From: Salvelinus alpinus
Taxonomy: Eukaryota > Chordata > Actinopteri > Salmoniformes > Salmonidae
DNA length: 64,000 nt
Assembly: GCF_045679555.1 (NCBI RefSeq)
Contig: NC_092094.1
Coordinates: 12,471,612 to 12,535,611 of the forward strand
Direction: 5' to 3'
Under the pieces are notes generated by a model. The model saw nothing but the letters and a program-made list of their open reading frames with translations, did not search any database and was not told where the DNA came from. The translations under genes and the position numbers were made by a program. Shown piece after piece: positions 22,572 to 34,757 of this stretch (its first letter is position 1; each line of letters begins with the position of its first letter).

Positions 22572-24377
22572 ATCTAGTTTATTGCATTTTATGAAAACAA
22601 TTAAATAAATGAGGAGTTTGTTCCTTTACATGGTGGGATAGCTGGTAATTTGGTCTATCAAAATATATATTTCAAATTCTGTTAATATTAAGACAAATAT
22701 TTGTGGGGAAAAAGTTTAGATTGTCCCTGAGCTATGAAACAGCAACATTTTCTCTCAGCCTCATGGTAAAAGGTGTAAAATAGCATGAGATTAGCTATAA
22801 AAATGAAAATGTTTCTCTCTGTCCCATGGCAAAAAATGTTTTGCAGAAAACAAATGACCTTGCGAAGGCGAAACTGTGCTATGCCACTGACTATGAGTAG
22901 TACAGTTGTTGACCGACGAAGGAGAGTAGACTTCGGTACCGAACTTTGACTTGCCTCAAGAAAAAATATTGTGTGCAGCAGGTTTTTTCAGCAGGTTTTG
23001 AAAAACAAAACCTGCTGAAGACCAAAACGAACAAAAACTTCAATTTTTTTTCATGATATATGCACAAACTGTTTAGACTGGGAAGCATACAGTAAGCTTT
23101 ACCCACCCCAGATACACATGTACTTCCCACATATAAGACACACACACCATGCAGCCTTTTCTATATCGTTGCCCTAGTTTAGAGCTCTGGATGACACAGA
23201 CAACTACCGGTACCCTTAATTCAAACAGGCACTGCTTTAAAATTTGATATTGATGGTGCTTCAAACGAAATGTAACAATAATACTTTGTCAAACCCTCCA
23301 TTCTGTCCAACAGGGACGTTTTTCAAATAGAAAACCCTGTATATAGGCTAGACTTTATACTGGTTATATGTGACTGATACCAGTTGTGTGCATAGTCCTG
23401 TAACTGAGACCCAACCCATTATACGTTTACAATGGTTCTACTGTCCTTCCTTTCATTAATTTCCTGCCCATTTTTCTCATAGTGTGATGTCTGGTTCTCA
23501 TTGTTCTACGCTTCCCTTTTATAGATCTGTGCTGAGAGTTTCTCAATCACTGCTCACCAATGTAATTTTAGACTGACCTGTGAAGTGAAGGAAGCAGACC
23601 AGAGGCTCACCTTTTCTACGTGTTGTTTTTCAGACAGTCAAGAAACTGACGGAGCACATGAAATCAACTGCCATGGATAGTGTCAGTTAGAGAATCCCTC
23701 CAGACGACCTTGACAGTACCAAGTGGAGTGATCCATCCTGTAACCAGAGAATAGCAGTGTGAGAATCTTAAACCACAAAATTCACCACGTATAAAATCAT
23801 ATTTTACCACTGCTACCACCGCCACAGAAATCTGAACCTGTATGGCTGATTTTATTTTTTAACAAAATGTAAACACCCCGAGAGGTCCCTAATCTCAGGG
23901 TCCCTCCTTCCCCTAATAACCGTCCAGAAAAACAACAATATGATAGAGAGACTGGGAACACAAGCATTTGACTTAAATCCAGTAAACACGCTACATTGTG
24001 TCTCTCCCTCGGTCCAATCTCAGATGAGGCCACAGACACAGTCATAAAGTGCTCCAGCAGCACATAACCTCCCCAGAGCCTCTTCTCCAGACAACCACAT
24101 CCTTCATCATGGCTGTCTGTCACCTCCACTTCCTCCTTCCTCCAGCCAGACCCCTCCAATCACCACTGAGACACACTAGGCCCAAAAGGCAGTTAGTATT
24201 ATATCAGCTTGTTTAACACTTGTTTAGCCTATAGGGTTCAGGAGGCAATTAAAAAAATGCTTGGCTGGCATAGGTCTGATATCCATCTGATATTACATGG
24301 GTGTTACAGCATACAGTAAAAGCATGCTGGGCCCGGAAATAATCTCTGCAGTCAGGCAGACAGAACCATTGTCAAAA
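22572..24377. other. Non-coding, dispersed repeats only
   Basis: At 22720-22890 is a copy of the dispersed repeat also seen at 16245-16440. The rest has no convincing ORF. A TTTTTCAG site near 23632 is followed by a short open frame, but nothing else supports an exon. Confidence 0.5.
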
Positions 24378-26338
24378 TGTAAAACCCAAGGTAGCTTAAT
24401 GTATGACAAACCCAAGGTAGCTTAATGTATGACAAAGCCAAGGTAACTTAATGTATGACAAAGCCAAGGTAGCTTGATGTATGACAAACCCAAGGTAACT
24501 AAATGTATGACAAACACAAGATAGATTAATGTATGACAAACCCAAGATAGATTAATGTATGACAAACCCAAAGTAGCTAAATGTATGACAAACCCAAGGT
24601 AGATAAATGTATCACAAACCCAAGGTAGCTTAATGTATGACAAACCCAAGGTAGCTTGATGTATGACAAACCCAAGGTAGCTTAATGTATGACAAACCCA
24701 AGGTAGATTGATGTATGACAAACCCAAGGTAGATTAATGTATGACAAACCCAAGGTAGCTTGATGTATGACAAACCCAAGATAGATTAATGTATGACAAA
24801 CCCAAGATAGATTAATGTATGACAAATCCAAGGTAGCTAAATGTATGACAAACCCAAGGTAGCTAAATGTATCACAAACCCAAGGTAGCTTAATGTATGA
24901 CAAACCCAAGGTAGCTTGATGTATGACAAACCCAAGGTAGCTTAATGTATGACAAACCCAAGGTAGCTTGATGTATGACAAACCCAAGGTAGATTAATGT
25001 ATGACAAACCCAAGGTAGCTTGATGTATGACAAACCCAAGGTAGATTAATGTATGACAAACCCAAGATAGATTAATGTATGACAAACCCAAGGTAGCTAA
25101 TGTATGACAAACCCAAGGTAGCTAAATGTATGACAAACCCAAGGTAGCTAAATGTATGACAAACCCAAGGTAGATTAATGTATGACGAACCCAAGATAGA
25201 TTAATGTATGACAAACCCAAGGTAGCTAAATGTATGACAAACCCAAGGTAGCTAAATGTATGACAAACCCAAGGTAGCTAAATGTATGACAAACCCAAGG
25301 TAGCTAAATGTATGACAAACCCAAGGTAGATAAATGTATGACAAACCCAAGATAGATTAATGTATGACAAACCCAAGATAGATTAATGTATGACAAACCC
25401 AAGGTAGCTAAATGTATGACAAACCCAAGGTAGCTAAATGTATCACAAACCCAAGGTAGCTTAATGTATGACAAACCCAAGGTAGCTTGATGTATGACAA
25501 ACCCAAGGTAGCTTAATGTATGACAAACCCAAGATAGATTAATGTATGACAAACCCAAGGTAGAAAAATGTATGACAAACCCAAGGTAGCTAAATGTATG
25601 ACAAACCCAAGGTAGCTAAATGTATGACAAACCCAAGGTAGATAAATGTATGACGAACCCAAGATAGATTAATGTATGACAAACCCAAGGTAGCTAAATG
25701 TATGACAAACCCAAGGTAGCTAAATGTATGACAAACCCAAGGTAGCTAAATGTATGACAAACCCAAGGTAGCTAAATGTATGACAAACCCAAGGTAGCTT
25801 GATGTATGACAAATCCAAGGTAACTTAATGTATGACAAACCCAAGGTAGCTAAATGTATGACAAACCCAATATAGAATAATGTATGACAAAGCCAAGGTA
25901 ACTTAATGTATGACAAACCCAAGGTAGCTAAATGTATGACAAACCCAAGGTAACTAAATGTATGACAAACCCAAGGTAGCTTAATGTATGACAAACCCAG
26001 GGTAGCTTGATGTATGACAAACCCAAGGTAGCTTAATGTATGACAAACCCAAGGTAGCTAAATGTATGACAAACCCAAGGTGACTAAATGTATGACAAAC
26101 CCAAGGTAGCTTAATGTATGACAAACCCAGGGTAGCTTAATGTATGACAAACCCAGGGTAGATTAATGTATGACAAACCCAAGGTAGCTAAATGTATGAC
26201 AAACCCAAGGTAGCTTAATGTATGACAAAGCCAAGGTAACTTAATGTATGACAAACCCAAGGTAACTTAATGTATGACAAACCCAAGGTAGCTTAATGTA
26301 TGACAAACCCAAGGTAGCTAAATATATGACAAGTCTGA
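24378..26338. repeat. 26-bp minisatellite, about 75 copies
   Basis: Tandem copies with core GACAAACCCAAGGTAGCTTA then ATGTAT. Variation is concentrated at GGTAGCTTA / GGTAGCTAA / GATAGATTA, and neighbouring copies form repeating blocks of variants, so segments several units long were duplicated. Unit length 26 leaves all minus frames partly open, producing artificial ORFs of about 80-100 codons. Confidence 0.96.
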
Positions 26339-26439
26339 GGTAAGAGGATTTCAGCTTTGAAGTGGATTTGGACAGCACCGTAGGCAGACCCTTTATTCTA
26401 AATCTCTAACATTCTATTCATGCAGTATGATACGATCAC

Positions 26440-26977
26440 AATGTACTGTACTGTAAGTCATGTGGGCACTATAACCAAACCCTGTACTGTACTGTAAGGC
26501 ATGTGAGCCCTATAGCCAAACCCTGTACTGTACTGTAAGTCATGTGAGCACTATAACCAAACCCTGTACTGTACTGTAAGTCATGTGAGCACTATAACCA
26601 AACCCTGTACTGTACTGTAAGTCATGTGAGCCCTATAACCAAACCATGTACTGTACTGTAAGTCATGTGAGCACTATAACCAAACCATGTACTGTACTGT
26701 AAGTCATGTGGACACTATAACCAAACTCTGTACTGTACTGTAAGTCATGTGGACACTATAACCAAACCCTGTACTGTACTGTAAGTCATGTGGGCACTAT
26801 AACCAAACCCTGTACTGTACTGTAAGTCATGTGGGCACTATAACCAAACCCTGTACTGTACTGTAAGTCATGTGAGCCCTATAACCAAACCCTGTACTGT
26901 ACTGTAAGTCATGTGGACACTATAACCAAACCCTGTTCTGTACTGTAAGTCACGTGGGCACTATAACCAATCCCTGT
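26440..26977. repeat. 41-bp minisatellite, left block
   Basis: About 13 copies of a 41-bp unit with core CTGTACTGTACTGTAAGTCA followed by TGTGGGCACTATAACCAAACC. It is cut at 26977 by an LTR and continues at 28379, so the LTR inserted into a pre-existing array. Confidence 0.95.
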
Positions 26978-28378
26978 TGTCGTGTCTTTGGCATCATTAA
27001 AATTGAAAACTGTTATTTTATCAAATCAATTATCTGTAATTATTATTACGTGATTAAACTAATCATGTAAATGTAATTAACTAGGAAGTCGGGGCACCAA
27101 GGAAAATCTTCAGATTACAAAGTTATAATTTTCCTAATATAACTCTTCAGATATTTTAATATCTGACCAATTCGTCTTCTTATTAATGAATTATTATTTA
27201 CCTGACGTCAGTCTCATTCCAAACATCTATCTAACTAAACAATCACAGAAATGCATAAACAAACATACAGTAGATATGGTTACAAGGAAATGATAGGGGA
27301 GGTTCCCTAGTGGGCTAAGCCGATATGACGGCTTGGTGGACAAAGGGAAGTGGGTGTGGACTGAGAGAGCAGGAAAGACAAAAGGGATCACTACACACAG
27401 TTGATAATTATATTAATTGAAATGCTAATCCTTTGCACATGAACTCTCACTCATTTGGGAATAATCGCAATCGATATATATTTACGCCCAGTGTGTCATC
27501 GTGATCTCTGTTGGAATCGTCAGTCCGTCTGTTGGAGAGTTCATCCGAGTCCCTTTCTCTCTCTCTCTGCTTCCCTGAAGATCAAAATATTTCGTGGTTA
27601 GAATGGATACTTCAGAGTACCATTCAGAAATGTTCTCATAGAATAGATGTTTTGTCGGTTGTCGGTAATAGCATCCCAGGTTTACATCATTTCTAGCTGC
27701 AGACTAGTAATTAGTATCTAAGATTTGCTCTTATTCTGTCGGGATCGATAGTCTCAGAGTTTAACTATTTCCAGCCGTGTAGCCAACGCTCCACGTGGTA
27801 TGGTTAGGAATTCAACAACCATTGCAACCTTAGCGGACACTGAGGTTTTTGTGGTCTGAAGAGGATTTCCTCAGGAGGGGATTTTATTCGTAACAATATA
27901 AAAGGCTGTTCTATGACGCCAGATCATATCTGTGCTCACGGGGGCGGGCCAATGCTTAGTTAAACTTTAAAAGGAATACAATTCTCTCGCATTAAAGGTT
28001 TAACATCACATTACATCATCTCACAAATAGTTTTATCTTTACTCATTCATTTTATACAAGAATCAGATGCAAACCCTATAACTGAGAAATGTACACATTC
28101 AGAGATATAGTTATGTGTGTTTCCTGTCCTCTCTGAGGTCACCAAATGAAACACACTCGTCACACCCATCCCTTAAGTGTCCACAGACCATTCCCACCTT
28201 CTCACAAGTGGACATTTTGTTTCAGTTACAGGTGAAATCCTTTGTTCTTTCTGCATGGCCAGGGGGAGAGAGTCTCCGCCAGGAATTTATGACATGAGAT
28301 AACAGAACCTGGGTGTAGGAGAGAGTGAGAGAGAGGGGGAAGCCACTATCTATACCCAGAAATGGCCACGTCATGACA
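26978..28378 (-). mobile_element. Solo LTR, long family 1 (copy 2), TSD CTGT
   Basis: From TGTCGTGTC at 26978 to CATGACA at 28378, flanked by CTGT (26974-26977 and 28379-28382). Read on the minus strand, it shares its order of landmarks with the LTR at 10098-11208: TGTCA-GACG start, GACACTTAAGGGA, GTGTTTCATTTGGTGA, GACGGCTTGG complement, CCCCGACTTCCTAGTTAATT, and an A(C)GACA-type end. At 1401 bp it is longer than the first copy (1111 bp). The short plus-strand ORFs inside have no recognisable features. Confidence 0.8.
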
Positions 28379-28718
28379 CTGTACTGTACTGTAAGTCACG
28401 TGGACACTATAATCAAACCCTGTACTGTACTGTAAGATACGTGGGCACTAAAACCAAACCCTGTTCTGTACTGTAAGTCATGTGGACACTATAATCAAAC
28501 CCTGTACTGTACTGTAAGTCATGTGGACACTATAACGAAACCCTGTACTGTACTGTAAGTCATGTGGACACTATAACGAAACCCTGTTCTGTACTGTAAG
28601 TCATGTGGGCACTATAACGAAACCCTGTACTGTACTGTAAGTCATGTGGGCACTATAACCAAACCCTGTACTGTAAGTCATGTGGGCACTATAACGAAAC
28701 CCTGTACTGTACTGTAAG
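28379..28718. repeat. 41-bp minisatellite, right block
   Basis: About eight more copies of the unit seen at 26440-26977. The right block favours ATAACGAAACCC and GTGGACACT variants that are rare or absent in the left block. Confidence 0.95.
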
Positions 28719-30155
28719 TCTATCCCATTTCCTATGTTCTGAGTTCTAATGAGAACCCTAGTGGATGGGACAGGGATCAGCTGGCAGTCAGTAATTAACT
28801 TTGAACCAAAAAGTGTTCTTCAAAGGGTTCTGCTATTGCCGAAGAACCCCTTTAGGTTCAAGACAGCACCTTTTTTTCTAAGAGTGTACCACACACCATG
28901 CCTGTTGAATAGCACTGTAACTGCTCTACAACAGTGGACTGTTGTTTCTGCTGTGTCCCTGTTGGTGTCATTAACCTGTGCTCTGGTCGACATTGAGGGA
29001 CCTCACTGACACACGGGGGTCACATTGTGGCCATGAATGCTCTCTAGGGGCAGGGGCAGGGCCAGGGGCAGGGCCAGAGGGAGAAAATAAATCAAATTAG
29101 GGTGAACCAACCTCCAGCAGAAGAACACAATCCAGGGTGGAATTGGGAAGAAACCCATGGGAGTTCCCAATGTGAAATGATTTTGGCATGTCAAAATGTG
29201 TAGTTGCTTTTTTTAAGGAGAATTCTACCATTTTGCATTCCCAGATTGACATGTTGTTCAATCAACACCTGAACACAACACCTTGACTCCAGATGATGTG
29301 CCATATTGCCTTAGCGTCCAGCGTCCGTCTGCCTGCCTGAATCAGAGCAGAGATGACAAGGACCTCTAACATACTGTAAACGATTCAGTAATTCACATAG
29401 GTGGGCGGTATAAAATACATTTTATATCACGGTATATTCCAGATTTATTCACTATTTCACTGAAGAATTTTTTTTAGAAAATTGCAGACATGTGTGGTGC
29501 TATCGAGATGCAAATCACCCACCCTTAGGGGATATATGGCCATATAGTAGCACCACGACTAGGACAGCAATGGGTCCAGCCACTGAAACAGTCAAATCAG
29601 ACAGGAGAATGCTTTCTCACCATGGACCGTTAGCAATAGAGACTGCTGTGATACCAGCACCACTGATTGGACAGTGACATTTGGAGATCCGTCTCTCTTT
29701 AACAGCAATAATGCGCCACAGTGTCAGGCCAGGGTTTTGGGGGATTTTATTCTAGAAATCTGTTCCCAAGTATTCCCACACATAAATAGAGAGGCATATG
29801 GTGATCGTATCCCAAAGGAAATCGAGGTTAGAAATGATTCCGTTTTTCAGAAATATGTCTGGGATTCTTCGGTCAATTTGAAGTGTACAAATTATTTATA
29901 ACTATGTTCCGGCCTCCCGACCATCCGCTCAAGGAAAATGTAATTGGGGACCCCCGCGCGGAATGTACTTGGGGACCCCTGGTGAAGACTTATAGCCTGG
30001 GCTAATTTTCTAACACGCATCCCTAAAAACTACTGTACAAATATATGTTTTCTTAAACTCAATATTAGCATGGAACAGACATAAATAACAAAGAGGAAAT
30101 GGGCCTTCAAGGAGTACAACCCCAAATACTGCACCACTTCCCCATGCTCCGTGGT
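28719..30155. other. Non-coding, fold-back copy and a dispersed repeat
   Basis: At 28800-28890 a fold-back repeat related to 21215-21365 (GAACCCCTTTAGGTTCAAGA ... TTTTTTTCTAAGAGTGTAC). At 29040-29080 a GGGGCAGGGCCA short repeat. The block at about 29750-29990 shares its layout with 45465-45700 (GAAATCTGTT..., CACATAAATAGAGA, GTGATCGTAT, TCAATTTG, then a CCTCCCGACCATCCGCT-type end), which defines an unnamed dispersed repeat. No gene is supported. Confidence 0.55.
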
Positions 30156-30420
30156 GGCAGGTACAGTAGCCTAGTTGTTAGAGCGTTGGGCCAGTAATTG
30201 AAAGATTGCTGGATCGAATCCCTGAGCTGACAAGGTAAAAATCTGTGGATCTGCCCCTGAGCAAGGCAGTTAACCCACTCTTCCCCGGGCGCTGTGGATG
30301 TTGATTATGGCAGCCCCCCGAACCTCTCTGATTCAGAGGGGTTGGGTTAAATGCAGAAGACACATGTCAGTTGAACGCTTTCAGTTGTACAACTGACTAG
30401 GTATCCCCCTTTCCATAGCA
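30156..30420 (+). mobile_element. Salmonid tRNA-derived SINE
   Basis: tRNA-like head with A-box-like TAGCCTAGTTGTTAGAGCG and B-box-like GGATCGAATCCC (about 30211-30222), followed by the SINE body (GAGCTGACAAGGTAAAAATC, CCTGAGCAAGGCAGTTAACC) and a tail with ACAACTGACTAGGTATCC. Forward orientation. Confidence 0.85.
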
Positions 30421-31500
30421 ATATTGAGTGGATTTGATCTAGGCCAATTCTGGATGAAGTAGACAGACATATAACATAAGTAACATATGAGGTAATATCA
30501 ATATGAGGTATTATCAAGAGTAAACAAAACTCTGAAATGTGTAACATGCTGTAAGTTATGGTGTACTGTGGGAAAATTGCTGTATTTCGAATGGTACTCA
30601 CCCCACAGAATACAATAGCATACCGTATCTTTGGTGCGCCAAAAACCTTTTGACCACTAGTGTGTGCACGGTATTGGCTTGTTATATTTTGAGACGTACC
30701 TTGTAAGAGGCCGTATTTGTTGAACCCGTGAGTGAGAATTCTGTACCAATTGAACTCATATGTGGTTATAGTGCCCCATGAAATGCTTCACTTTAGCTAA
30801 CCAGTCACCACCAGCCTTCTAGTTAGCTATCATTTGCCTGGTTAAGAAACACAAGCTGCTTTACCAAATTAAAAACAATAGCAGAATTGAGTTTAATAGT
30901 AAAACAACAGTCTAGCTATATTTTTTTCTCACTTAAAAGCAGGCTCCAGAAAAATAGGCTGTCTTTGAATTTCTAGTCTTGCTCAACCCTACCACTTTTC
31001 CCACTGCATTTCATATAAAGGTGCTGTAGCCAACGTAGTCAAGTTTCCCTCTTTTCCTCTGAGAAAACAGCTTTTGTCTTTCTATCGTACATAGGCTGGC
31101 CGCCTTTTAAGTTCATTAAGCATATCGATGGCCGTTCTAAAACTAGGCTAGTTGAGCACTTGGACCAGGACTCGAGCACTGGGACTCGGACTTCAGCAAT
31201 AGGGACTGGTGACTCGAGCACTGGGACTCGGACTTCAGCAATAGGGACTGGTGACTCGATCATTGGTGACTCGGACTTGGACTCGAACTCGAGCACAGGG
31301 GACTTGGGACTCGAATCGGACTCGAGGTTTAGTGACTCGACTACATCACTGGGTGAAACCGTCATTAGCTCCCGTTCAACTTGTGGACATTAATGTGTCT
31401 GTGGCGTCTGTGGAACTTCGATAACAATAGCAATGACGCGACCGCGTGACAGTGCAACCCATACTACTTTGTCAGTACTTTGAAGCACCATCTGGTGATT
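30421..31500. other. Non-coding, GACTCG-rich short repeat at 31155-31345
   Basis: No gene recognised. At 31155-31345 a CTCGAGCACTGGGACTCGG unit and GACTCG/GACTTG variants repeat imperfectly. The Ser/Thr/Gly-rich plus-strand ORF across it comes from this repeat. Confidence 0.55.
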
Positions 31501-31505
31501 GTGCT

Positions 31506-31507
31506 TC

Positions 31508-31567
<60 letters not shown>

Positions 31568-31579
31568 TCGTTCTTACTT

Positions 31580-31626
<47 letters not shown>
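31506..31626. repeat. (CTTT)n then (CT)n microsatellite
   Basis: CTTT tetranucleotide repeat to about 31570, passing into a CT dinucleotide repeat to 31626. Confidence 0.95.
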
Positions 31627-31630
<4 letters not shown>

Positions 31631-31819
31631 TGCTCTCTGCGTGTGCCTGTTCGTTCTGTATGTAATGTGCAGTATCTATGTAGGCTGAATTAGGAATTTA
31701 CATGGCCAGATAATTCTTATGCAATATAATATTTTTCTCATATGTTTGTCATATTTCTGCTGTTGGGAAGAGAATAGGATGTTATGCAAAAAAACATGTT
31801 GGAAGGACAAGACTACGTA

Positions 31820-33424
31820 CAGTGGGGAGAACAAGTATTTGATACACTGCCGATTTTGCAGGTTTTCCTACTTACAAAGCATGTAGAGGTCTGTAATTTT
31901 TATCATAGGTACACTTCAACTGTGAGAGACGGAATCTAAAACAAAAATCCAGAAAATCACATTGTATGATTTTTAACTAATTCCTTTGCATTTTATTGCA
32001 TGACATAAGTATTTGATACATCAGAAAAGCAGAACTTAATATTTGGTACAGAAACCTTTGTTTGCAATTACAGAGATCATACGTTTCCTGTAGTTCTTGA
32101 CCAGGTTTGCACACACTGCAGCAGGGATTTTGGCCCACTCCTCCATACAGACCTTCTCCAGATCCTTCAGGTTTCGGGGCTGTCGCTGGGCAATACGGAA
32201 TTTCAGCTCCCTCCAAAGATTTTCTATTGGATTCAGGTCTGGAGACTGGCTAGACCACTCCAGGAACTTGAGATGCTTCTTACGGAGCCACTCCTTAGTT
32301 GCCCTGGCTGTGTGTTTCGGGTCGTTGTCATGCTGGAAGACCCAGCCACGACCCATCTTCAATGCTCTTACTGAGGGAAGGAGGTTGTTGGCCAAGATCT
32401 CGCGATACATGGCCCCATCCATCCTCCCCTCAATACGGTGCAGTCGTCCTGTCCCCTTTGCAGAAAAGCAGCCCCAAAGAATGATGTTTCCACCTCCATG
32501 CTTCACATTTGGGATGGGTTCTTGGGGTTGTACTCATCCTTCTTCTTCCTCCAAACACAGCGAGTGGAGTTTAGACCAAAAAGTTATATTTTTGTCTCAT
32601 CAGACCACATGACCTTCTCCCATTCCTCCTCTGGATCATCCAGATGGTCATTGGCAAACTTCAGACGGGCCTGGACATGCGCTGGCTTGAGCAGGGGGAC
32701 CTTGCGTGCGCTGCAGGATTTTAATCCATGACGGCGTAGTGTGTTACTAATGGTTTTCTTTGAGACTGTGGTCCCAGCTCTCTTCAGGTCATTGACCAGG
32801 TCCTGCCGTGTAGTTCTGGGCTGATCCCTCACCTTCCTCATGATCATTGATGCCCCACGAGGTGATATCTTGCATGGAGCCCCAGACCGAGGGTGATTGA
32901 CCGTCATCTGAACTTCTTCCATTTTCTAATAATTGCGCCAACAGTTGTTGCCTTCTCACCAAGCTGCTTGCCTATTGTCCTGTAGCCCATCCCAGCCTTG
33001 TGCAGGTCTACAATTTTATCCCTGATGTCCTTACACAGCTCTCTGGTCTTGGCCATTGTGGAGAGGTTGGAGTCTGTTTGATTGAGCGTGTGGACAGGTG
33101 TCTTTTATACAGGTAACGAGTTCAAACAGGTGCAGTTAATACAGGTAATGAGTGGAGAACAGGAGGGCTTCTTAAAGAAAAACTAACAGGTCTGTGAGAG
33201 CCGGAATTCTTACTGGTTGGTAGGTGATCAAATACTTATGTCATGCAATAAAATGCAAATTAATTACTTAAAAATCATACAATGTGATTTTCTGGATTTT
33301 TGTTTTAGATTCCGTCTCTCACAGTTGAAGTGTACCTATGATAAAAACTACAGACCTCTACATGCTTTGTAAGTAGGAAAACCTGCAAAATCGGCAGTGT
33401 ATCAAATACTTGTTCTCCCCACTG
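31820..33424 (-). mobile_element. Tc1-like transposon 3, both inverted repeats present
   Basis: Complete in outline: CAGTGGGGAGAACAAGTATT at 31820 and its reverse complement ending CACTG at 33424, with TA on both sides. The terminal inverted repeats are about 190-200 bp and carry a second AAGTATTTGAT site at the inner end, an IR/DR arrangement. The two repeats look very similar by eye, which suggests a fairly recent insertion even though the transposase is broken. Confidence 0.92.
32036..33056 (-). pseudogene. Tc1 transposase pseudogene (element 3)
   Basis: Reads from ATG at 33056 ([10 protein letters not shown]) down to 32036, a near full-length transposase of about 340 codons. The lesions I can see are a frameshift near 32920 after RKWKKF, a nonsense codon near 32588 where the family has the Glu of KIELFG, and a frameshift near 32507 before VKHGGG. 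The catalytic residues are otherwise present: WSDET, QHDND, NPIENLW. Two long pieces (32584-32922 and 32036-32506) remain open. Few lesions imply a recent death. Confidence 0.88.
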
Positions 33425-34247
33425 TATGTTTGCAATACATTAATGAGGCAATACAAACCTTATTTGAGTAAAATGAAAGTGCATTTAGTTGACTAAAATG
33501 GTCCACTGTTTTTGTCATTTTGAGAATAACGAGACTAAATCATTACTCAAATTACAAACATTAGAGATATTTTTGTCAAAATGACAAAGACTAGACTAAA
33601 TCAAAAAATGAGAACCAAAATGAACACTGCATTTGGGTTCTCGGTGGATGGATGCCCACTGATCTAGCTTAGTCCAGTTCATCTCCTCTGGGTGAGTTGA
33701 AAGCATCGTTAGCTACAACACAGTAAATAGGGCAACAGACATATGACTGGCAGTTAAGCAGGCCAAAAGGTCTTGGTCTCAGATGTGTGTGTAAAATGGA
33801 AATACTGTAGGTTTAACAGTTTAACGCATCACTGGCGGAACAAATCAATTATCTTGTGGGCTAGAAAAGGATGTCCATCCCTCAAGTGTAACACCTAGGG
33901 CTTATACTGCACAGTGGGCTGCGACACTCAGTAGAGCTGAAACAACACCTTCCACCACATAGGGCGATGGCCAGTCTACACAGAACAACATCTACATCTG
34001 AACACTCTTGAGACCTTCTAGCATGGTCCCAAATCTGCTTGTGCTGTCTTGCCATGGCAATGACCATTGGAGTTGGCAAGACAGCACAAACAGATAATGG
34101 TACCAGGCTATAGATGTTCCACTCTCCTGAGTAAATCCCTGGTGTCCAGAGAAACACGTTCTCATCTCCATTCCTGTCAATCTCAGGTATCAGATCCAAC
34201 AGCCTCTTATCTTACTAAACTTAACTGAAATGCGACCCATGTCCATG
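33425..34247. other. Non-coding, MITE at 34018-34118
   Basis: A small palindromic element spans 34018-34118: TGGTCCCAAATCTGCTTGTG and GCTGTCTTGCC at the left, mirrored by GGCAAGACAGCACAAACAGA and TAATGGTACCA at the right. Related copies lie in two actin introns (49749-49832 and 51645-51776). Otherwise no gene is seen. Confidence 0.7.
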
Positions 34248-34757
34248 AGTCAATATTTAGACACAAGTGTCAGAGACAGTCAATATTTAGACAGACGGGT
34301 CAGAGACAGTCAATATTTAGACAGACGGGTCAGAGTCAGTCAATATTTAGACACACGGGTCAGAGACAGTCAATATTTAGACACACGGGTCAGAGACAGT
34401 CAATATTTAGACACACGGGTCAGAGACAGTCAATATTTAGACAGACGGGTCAGAGTCAGTCAATATTTAGACACACGGGTCAGAGACAGTCAATATTTAG
34501 ACACACGTGTCAGAGACAGTCAATATTTAGACAGACGGGTCAGAGACAGTCAATATTTAGACAGACGGGTCAGAGTCAGTCAATATTTAGACACACGGGT
34601 CAGAGACAGTCAATATTTAGACACACGGGTCAGAGACAGTCAATATTTAGACAGACGGGTCAGAGTCAGTCAATATTTAGACACACTGGTCAGAGACAGT
34701 CAATGTTTAGACACACGGGTCAGAGACAGTCAATATTTAGACACACGGGTCAGAGAC
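34248..34757. repeat. 30-bp minisatellite, 17 copies, open on the plus strand
   Basis: Unit GTCAATATTTAGACACACGG plus GTCAGAGACA, exactly 30 bp. Two variants alternate in a longer pattern (ACACACGGG / ACAGACGGG, and GAGACA / GAGTCA), which suggests blocks of 90-120 bp were duplicated. As 30 is divisible by 3, the plus strand stays open for 192 codons (34230-34808) with a decapeptide repeat SQYLDTRVRD. There is no other sign of a gene. Confidence 0.95.

Noticed and set aside
23632..23690. Possible plus-strand terminal exon after TTTTTCAG
   Set aside because: A short open frame ending in TAG, but no partner exon, no domain and no supporting context.
30200..30230. tRNA gene at the B-box-like sequences in the SINEs
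   Set aside because: The A and B boxes belong to tRNA-derived SINE heads; no complete cloverleaf with proper acceptor stem is visible.
31160..31393. Ser/Thr/Gly-rich ORF pair at 31039-31393
   Set aside because: Generated by the imperfect GACTCG repeat on both strands.
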